Origin: Gloeopeniophorella convolvens
Taxonomy: Eukaryota > Basidiomycota > Agaricomycetes > Russulales
DNA: 13,192 nt
NCBI GenBank assembly: GCA_022496205.1
Contig: WTXD01000295.1
Location: forward strand, 1-13,192
Direction of reading: 5' to 3'
Every line of letters begins with the position of its first letter. The first letter of the stretch is position 1. Made by a program: the position numbers and the translations under genes. This document shows, piece by piece, positions 7,816 to 13,192 of this stretch. The notes below the pieces were generated by a model. The model worked only from the letters and a program-made list of their open reading frames with translations. It ran no database searches and was not told the DNA's origin.

Positions 7816-9925
7816 ATGCCCACAGCTCCTCTCGCCCCAAGCAGTGATGCGGAAGACGAAATACTGCAAGATAGTGATGTTGTAGGTAATCTCATCACTG
7901 TGCGCATACCATCAATCAAACGTTGTGGCGAAGAGCCAAAACGGTGACGAACCCGCCATAGATCACGTCTTCAGGCTACCGGGCGGAGAGCCGGCTCTCT
8001 TCCTCCTCAATATCCGCGATGGAAATAGGACCAAGGGTTTGACGGAACGGATTACTGTAAGCTTCTTTTCCCCCAATCCGTCGCCCTTCCGACATGAACT
8101 CCCACTTTCTATCGCAGCAACACGGGGGCCAGATCACGCACAGTGATGCCCAAGCAGATGTCATCCTGGTGGATACACAGGAAGCGTACAAACTACTGAA
8201 GGACAAGTACGCAATCTCAAACAAGACGCATGTTCGCCTGTCAGGCTTCGTCGTTCGATGCATTGAAGCCCGGAAGTTCACACTAGTACCTCTCGTTGAG
8301 AAGGGGATACCTGGACGCCAGCTGAATCAACGAAGGTGCGTGTTGGAGACATCAATCATGGTCGTTAATGACGAAGTTCTCCAGAGTATCTTTCACCAAG
8401 GAAGATGACAGACATCTGTGCGAGTACATCGCCGAGGTCTTGCCTTTCAAAGAAGAGGGCGGACGCACCGGCCATTTCATTTACCAAGACCTGCTTCGTC
8501 GCGTATGTGCCTTGTTTACCCTGAGAAGTATACACCGATGACGTTTCTAGGCAGAGGAATTTAGCCAGTATGAATGGGCATCACGGCACACGCATAGCGC
8601 GTGGCGTGAACGTTACCGCAAGAACAGACGCCGTTTAGATGAGATGATTGACCAGATCGTTGAAGAAAATGGCCCCCCTGCGCCTGATGACAAAAGACGC
8701 TACCGATACAGGAGACATGGTAGACGGACGGTCTACTACAGCGACGATGAATACAGCCCCACAGACGGCAGGGACGACCCAGTTCCAGCCCGATCGGAGA
8801 ATGCTGAACCCCAGGAGGAAGAGGAAGAGGAAGAGGAAGGAGGCGAGGAGGAGGCACACAAGCAAACCATGGTAAGTACGCCGGATCCAGCTCCTGATGC
8901 TGAGCGTAGTTGTTGATTGTGGGACACTAGACCACTAGGCGACCCGCTCCTTCGGATGGAAGTCGAGCACCGAAAAGACGTAAAATTCTCAGTTCAGTGA
9001 GTTTGTCCTCTCCATTTGCACATGCACATCTAAAAGGAGCGATACCTTTCCTATAGGCCGCCGTGGAAGCCGAAGAGCAAGCTCGTGATATCGGTTCTAT
9101 CGAAGTAGACGACGGCCCTGACGGTGGACCAACCCAGGAGCCTGAGATAGGCCCCGATCCTGTGAAAGTAAACGACCCTACTCCTGATAGGTCCACAGCC
9201 GTGATTGCACCGATCCCGACACGTTCCGGAGCTCGCAGGCGACAGCAAGTGCAATCATCAGTCCGAATACCTCCGGTTCTTGTTTCGCCGCGTCGCACAC
9301 GTGCACGTTCACGCTCTCTCTCCGTCGATCCGCCCAACGTTGCACATCCCGTCTTGCGCACTAGTCGACGGATGCGACCCGTGGCTCCGACATTGAATCC
9401 AGTCCCCGAATCTCAAGGTGTTGACGAGTTCGCGGTAATATCAGACGATGAGATCGACCTGAATCAAGTTGAGGGTGACTTGCGGATTAGCGGCGCATCT
9501 GAAGGTATGCAGGAGGGTTGGTCGCCGACTCTTGATTCGTTCTGATGGCATGTGTAAGCAGGGCCTCGCGCGCACGCGCCCAAGCAGGCAATTTAAGTGC
9601 TGACGACCTTCAGACTTTCCAACGCCTACGGCGGGCGTTTCCACAACCGGACCACCTCCCCGAGACCGGTAGGGCAACCCCCAAAGTTCCCGCTCGTGCG
9701 GGGCGGCAGCATCCGCGAAACCCTCCTCTTGCCAGCGCCCGCGGCAGGAGCGACGAAGGTAGCCCTTCAGAAGAGGATTTTCCCTCCCCTGGTACCCGTG
9801 CCAGTGAAGAGAAAAGGCGGCGTACACAGGTCGCCAAGGCCGCGCCTTACCACCCAGCGAAAGGCACGCGAGCTGCGACAATGGTCGAGGAGGGGCGAAG
9901 CGCGCGTCTGCGATGGATCCCGTGA
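7816..9925 (+). CDS. rap1: Rap1-like telomere protein (BRCT plus Rap1-type Myb)
   Basis: Orthologue candidate of Rap1/TERF2IP, a shelterin subunit that binds telomeres directly or through a TRF/Taz1-type partner. Exons by phase: 7816-7881, 7934-8056, 8118-8335, 8385-8502, 8551-8871, 8931-8996, 9057-9504 and about 9588-9925, summing to 1698 nt (565 residues). An N-terminal BRCT domain (about residues 28-125) shows TQHGGQITHSDAQADVILVD across the exon 2/3 join. The Myb domain (about 137-215) reads VSFTKEDDRHLCEYIAEVL, then a conserved Trp (WASRH) and SAWRERYRKN, as in Rap1 family Myb repeats. A Glu-rich run follows at about 258-278, then PKRRK (296-300) as a likely nuclear localisation signal, then a low-complexity Arg/Pro/Ser tail. 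No C-terminal RCT domain was recognised. The last intron's acceptor (9584, 9587 or 9562) is uncertain, and the first intron could use either of two adjacent donors. Confidence 0.8.
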
Positions 9926-10711
9926 CGCTGACTCTTGACCCTTGGTCATCCCGGTACTGGTCAAGTAACACCATGATACCCCGCCGCGGTCTAGCCTTTC
10001 TGCGGTGTGTTACTGTATAACCTAATATGTCATGCGTGTACGAGTACACCCGTTTTGCCAACAAATTCACATACTTATGCTAACATTGACAGCATCTCCG
10101 TACGTAGAGTATTTGATACTGCCCCCTTACCTCTAGCATTGTCCACATAATTCCACACGATTGCGCACGTACATACGCCCTAATTGCTTCGTTCGGATCC
10201 GTTCGTGCGTGCATACTATATCTGAGAGAGATGTTACATATCCCGGGAGTTGTATCCACAACTGGTCAATAATTTAATGCAGCGGACATTGATACTTATT
10301 GATCAGGTGCTTCAGGCCTACCTATTGCAGTAACTTATCCACTTGCTTATGCACCCGCACCCCTTACTCAAGTGAAGCACCTGCGACGTCACCCATGCGT
10401 ATGTACACGTTGCCAAGGTGGTGACTCCTGCACTATATCACGCCTCCCCTATTGACATCACCCCACCATTACTACCGGCCTCTCACTTCGTCGACCAATG
10501 CTGCAACTTGTTGACGCGGCTCTTGTTCATCATGCATCCCGAGAGCGCCTCTCATCTTGGCAGTCACGGCGTTGCATTCGAGCGCCTTGCATTAGTGCAA
10601 TCCGCGCTGTGTTCAGTCGATGAAATCGATGCGTCGCCCACGCAGGTTCCGTGGCAGACATGAGGCACCAAGATAAGTACTCGCGACTGTCCCGCTCGAT
10701 GTGACCTCTTC
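9926..10711. other. Intergenic region with an 11-bp inverted repeat
   Basis: No gene is supported. A + strand frame at 10418-10663 has no motif and no family resemblance. The stretch contains a perfect 11-bp inverted repeat (10304-10314 and 10373-10383). No convincing TATA box was found before the protease start at 10712. Confidence 0.5.
10304..10383. repeat. Perfect 11-bp inverted repeat, 58-bp spacer
   Basis: The left arm, caggtgcttca (10304-10314), is the exact reverse complement of the right arm, tgaagcacctg (10373-10383). It could form a hairpin, or be a protein-binding pair or the ends of a tiny remnant element. No flanking target-site duplication was seen. Confidence 0.55.
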
Positions 10712-12642
10712 ATGCACACCTCAATGGTTCTCCTCTTTCATATCTACCTCCTTTTCGCCGTCCTTCAGCAGACTGGCATCTCCCATGTTGCAGCGGTCCG
10801 CCTGAAGATGCGCGGGGAGCCAAGAACCCCTCACCCGGCGACAAAAAGGGACCACATATCCGGTTTGGACAATGGCCGAAATTTGAATTACATGGTCAAC
10901 ATCACTCTAGGAGGACAACAATGTCAGGTAAACGTTGACACTGGAAGGTGAATTAGTGATACTCTCGTGACTCCTCCGACAGTCGCAACTGCTGACCCCG
11001 CAACCAGCTCTGACCTTTGGGTTGCGGGTACAGTGCTGTCTGCGAATGACACAGGCGTACAATCAGGACTTACCTATGCGATGGGCGAGGTGTCGGGTAG
11101 GTTGCCTTCGCCTTACGCATAGACCTATGCTCAAGCTGCTGCGGGCGCCGTGTCAGGAGCCGTCAAAACGGCGCAACTGGAATTTTCAGGTTATATAGTC
11201 CCGAACAAGCTTTTAGTAGGCAAAATACTCTCCTATCACACACTTCTTATGTTTTGACGTTTGGTCCAGTCGAGGTCTCACCATCGCCGAACACGCCTCC
11301 CGTGCCGGGCATGCTAGGCCTCGGCCCTAACACGGGTTCGAGGATCCATGCCTCCTTCAACAACCAGCCGCAAGGAGATGCGGTGCTCGATCGGGTGTTC
11401 CGACAGAACATTTCCGCTCCAAACTACTTCACAGTTCTCCTTGGACGTTCGGAAGACCCTGCAGAGAAATATCCTGGCGATATAACGGTCAGCGAGATCA
11501 TCTCTGGCTTGGAGAATATAACGAGCCAGCCGCAAGTCGCCGTCACCGTACTGTCAGCATCCGACGCCGCAGATCAGCACTGGCAGGTTCTCCTGGACGA
11601 GGAGGGAATCATCGGACCGGACGGGACACCGATTCAAGTTCAGACTGGTGTCCCAGGTGCCCCGAGTCCAAATCAGCTTACGGCCATCTTCGACACTGGG
11701 TTCACGTTTACTCAAGTTCCTCAGTGTGTAACATGTATCGGGTTGTCTGCGCCTGGCTCACTGGTACCGACTGGTACCGACACAGGGCAATTTCTGATGC
11801 GATGTACTCTGGCATCGCGGGTGCTTCGTTTCAATATGTGCAAGGCCTCGGTTCCATATGGATCATACCGTGTAGAGCCGAGGTGAACTTATCTATCGCA
11901 ATTGGTGGTCAAGCGTATCCTGTCCATCCGCTTGACACAAACTCGGACGATGCTGCCACCGATGGCGATGGAACAAGGTCTGCGTTGGAACTGTGCGTGC
12001 GGTCTCACTTATGGCATACATGCATCTAACCTTCGGTGACAGTTCCAACCGATCAGCTCCGGGGCGTCTCCAAATTTCGACATTATCCTTGGGATGTCAT
12101 TTCGTAAGTATGCTTTGCAACGTTTCAAGCGATGCCTGATGCCCGCCTCAGTACGGAACGCGTACCTCCTCATCGACTTCGGCGACTTGGTGGACGGCAG
12201 CGCGAATACTACAGCAGACCCTTTCGTTCAATTGCTATCAATCACCGATCCCGCATTAGCGCATGCAGACTTCGTGAACGTGCGCCTTAACAATGCCAGC
12301 GCCGCTCCCCCCAGCACGACGTTCACGCCTCCGAACAACACAGGGGACGAAGCGCTCATTGCGAGCGCACCATCAAGCAGCCATAGTACGGTGAAAAGCT
12401 CTTTTTTGAAGGAGAAGATCCCGATTATCGTCGCTTCGTCTGTCGGCGCCGCCCTTGTGCTAATTGGCACCCTCGTATTGTACCGCACGCGCAGTCGGAT
12501 TGCAAAACGCGGACGCAACAGTCTGGCCAACACGTACAGATCTTATCAACGTCTAGAGGCCCCTGCTCCTGCGGGTGAAATGCGCCAAGTGAGGGCCTAT
12601 CACAGTCACCCTCGGTATCCGAACGGATGGGGCCAGCGCTGA
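10712..12642 (+). CDS. A1-family (pepsin-like) aspartic protease with C-terminal membrane anchor, one frame break
   Basis: Predicted secreted, membrane-anchored endopeptidase. Exons by phase: 10712-10947, 11008-11056, 11123-11215, 11275-11723, 11786-11992, 12043-12103, 12152-12642. An N-terminal signal peptide (VLLFHIYLLFAVL) is followed by a basic propeptide-like stretch and YMVNITLGGQQCQVNVDTG, joined to SSDLWVAG, giving the first catalytic Asp at about residue 76. LGLGPNTGS and IFDTGFTFTQVPQ follow, giving the second catalytic Asp at about 266. The C-terminal lobe motifs CVGTFQPISS and FDIILGMSFLRNAYLLIDFGD end the catalytic domain. A Ser/Thr/Pro-rich linker, one transmembrane helix (IPIIVASSVGAALVLIGTLVLY) and a basic 52-residue tail follow. 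Exon 5 must change frame near 11970-11972 (one base missing before NKVCVGT), because 1586 nt is not divisible by three. The intron 2 donor is ambiguous: 11057 gives 66 nt, 11090 only 33 nt. About 528 residues expected. Either a recent null allele or a base-calling error. Confidence 0.8.
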
Positions 12643-12983
12643 GTTGGATATGTGCGAGCAATCAAACGACACAGATGTACTGTATCTCGTTGTCTCCGTA
12701 TTAACAGAGCATTACGCTGACATTACGGCGGTCAACTGTAAGTGATTCGATGATTGTGTGCTCGCTATATGCGCCGCGTGAGAGCAAGATGGGTTAATCC
12801 TTGTGAGTAGCCATGCTCGCATGAGGTGCTGAACCTACGCAAATCGCTGGGCTCGGAGCCTGTCCACGCTGAACGCAAGTATCCCTCGTGAAACTTATAA
12901 GGAATATATTGGAATCAGACGTTCGTATTTCGTTTTGCTATTCGTTTCGTGGCGCGCGTGTACGGACAAACACGCACGCAGCC

Positions 12984-13080
12984 TCAGTACTCAGTACTCA
13001 GTTCCGAGTCGTTTCGTGTTGACTTTACTACCCGGGCCGGCGGCCCGGGGATTCGACTAGTGCGTGCTCCTGCGTGCTCG
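12984..13080. repeat. Short tandem repeats flanking the palindrome
   Basis: TCAGTAC is repeated twice and followed by TCAG at 12984-13001. TGCGTGCTC is repeated at 13061-13069 and 13071-13079 with one base between. Both are local duplications and may reflect replication slippage near the GC-rich palindrome. Confidence 0.5.
13031..13049. repeat. GC-rich 19-bp palindrome
   Basis: cccgggccggcggcccggg has two 9-base arms around one central base, made entirely of G and C. It lies about 390 bp after the protease stop, too far to be an obvious part of its 3' end. It could fold into a very stable hairpin in RNA or single-stranded DNA; a function is not evident. Confidence 0.6.
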
Positions 13081-13192
13081 CACCTGCGGCCTCACCGCGA
13101 GGAGTATATCTTTGATTCTATGGGACCGATCGTCTTGGTACTGCACAATCGTGATGCCCGGCAGTCAAGCCACTGTCTCCGAAAATTTTGCC

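Larger units (their letters stand above)
12643..13192. other. Downstream intergenic region with short repeats
   Basis: No gene is supported in the last 550 bp. It contains a TCAGTAC tandem repeat (12984-13001, about 2.6 units), a 19-bp GC-rich palindrome (13031-13049) and an almost perfect 10-bp tandem duplication (13061-13080). Confidence 0.5.

Noticed and set aside
8561..8927. Minus-strand frames rich in Pro/Leu or Ser
   Set aside because: These are mirror images of the GAG/GAA repeats encoding the Glu-rich run of the rap1-like protein.
9441..10070. Long minus-strand open frame of 209 codons
   Set aside because: It lies antisense to the last exons of the rap1-like gene and has no recognisable motif. 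The sense frame shows the acidic/basic composition expected of a Rap1 tail, so this is taken as a shadow.
10190..10201. GTTCGGATCC, resembling a tRNA B-box
   Set aside because: No matching A-box or cloverleaf stems were found at the right distance upstream, so no tRNA is called.
10418..10663. 81-codon + strand frame before the protease
   Set aside because: No family features or signal peptide, and no splice connection in phase to the protease signal exon at 10712.
11090..11122. 33-nt intron in the protease gene (donor gtgtcg)
   Set aside because: It is in phase but shorter than fungal introns normally are. The donor at 11057 gives a normal 66-nt intron, also in phase, and is preferred.
1..13192. 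A novel multi-gene defence, toxin or biosynthetic system
   Set aside because: The recognisable genes (SDR paralogues, Rap1-like, aspartic protease) do not form a coherent system; no core biosynthetic enzyme, transporter, regulator, CRISPR array or mobile element is visible.

Overview
The window looks like filamentous basidiomycete DNA, most likely an agaricomycete. The genes are cut into many small exons by 45-75 bp GT-AG introns, spacing is compact, and the three recognisable families (an acetoin/diacetyl-reductase-like SDR, a Rap1 telomere protein, and a membrane-anchored A1 aspartic protease) are all typical of mushroom-forming fungi. No bacterial-style operon, CRISPR array, tRNA or intact transposon was seen. 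All gene models below were spliced by eye from reading frame, phase and family conservation.

Layout. Positions 1-5664 hold a head-to-tail array of four copies of one short-chain dehydrogenase/reductase gene on the + strand. Copy A (1-1116) is cut by the window edge and carries two single-base deletions. Copy D (about 1575-1960) is a strongly decayed remnant. Copies B (2503-3763) and C (4423-5664) are intact and encode 252 and 254 residues. A, B and C share a ten-exon structure, including an 8-nt microexon, which shows they arose by duplication of genomic DNA. B and C each have a TATA box about 50 bp before the ATG. Positions 5665-6993 show no convincing gene.

Positions 6994-7515 hold a small coiled-coil-type gene on the - strand, whose exact model is uncertain. 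It lies head-to-head with a rap1-like gene (7816-9925, +), and about 300 bp separate the two. The Rap1-like protein has a BRCT domain, a Rap1-type Myb domain, an acidic run and a basic nuclear-localisation stretch, so it is expected to act at telomeres.

After about 790 bp of intergenic DNA comes a secreted, C-terminally membrane-anchored A1-family aspartic protease (10712-12642, +). Both catalytic Asp-Thr-Gly motifs are present, but the reading frame breaks once near 11970. The last 550 bp hold only short repeats and a GC-rich palindrome.

The genes do not form an obvious pathway. The main biological story is local: birth and death of a tandem SDR family, with signs of gene conversion, intron-boundary movement and intron loss. 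Three single-base deletions break otherwise well-preserved genes, so base-level assembly accuracy is a live question for this window.
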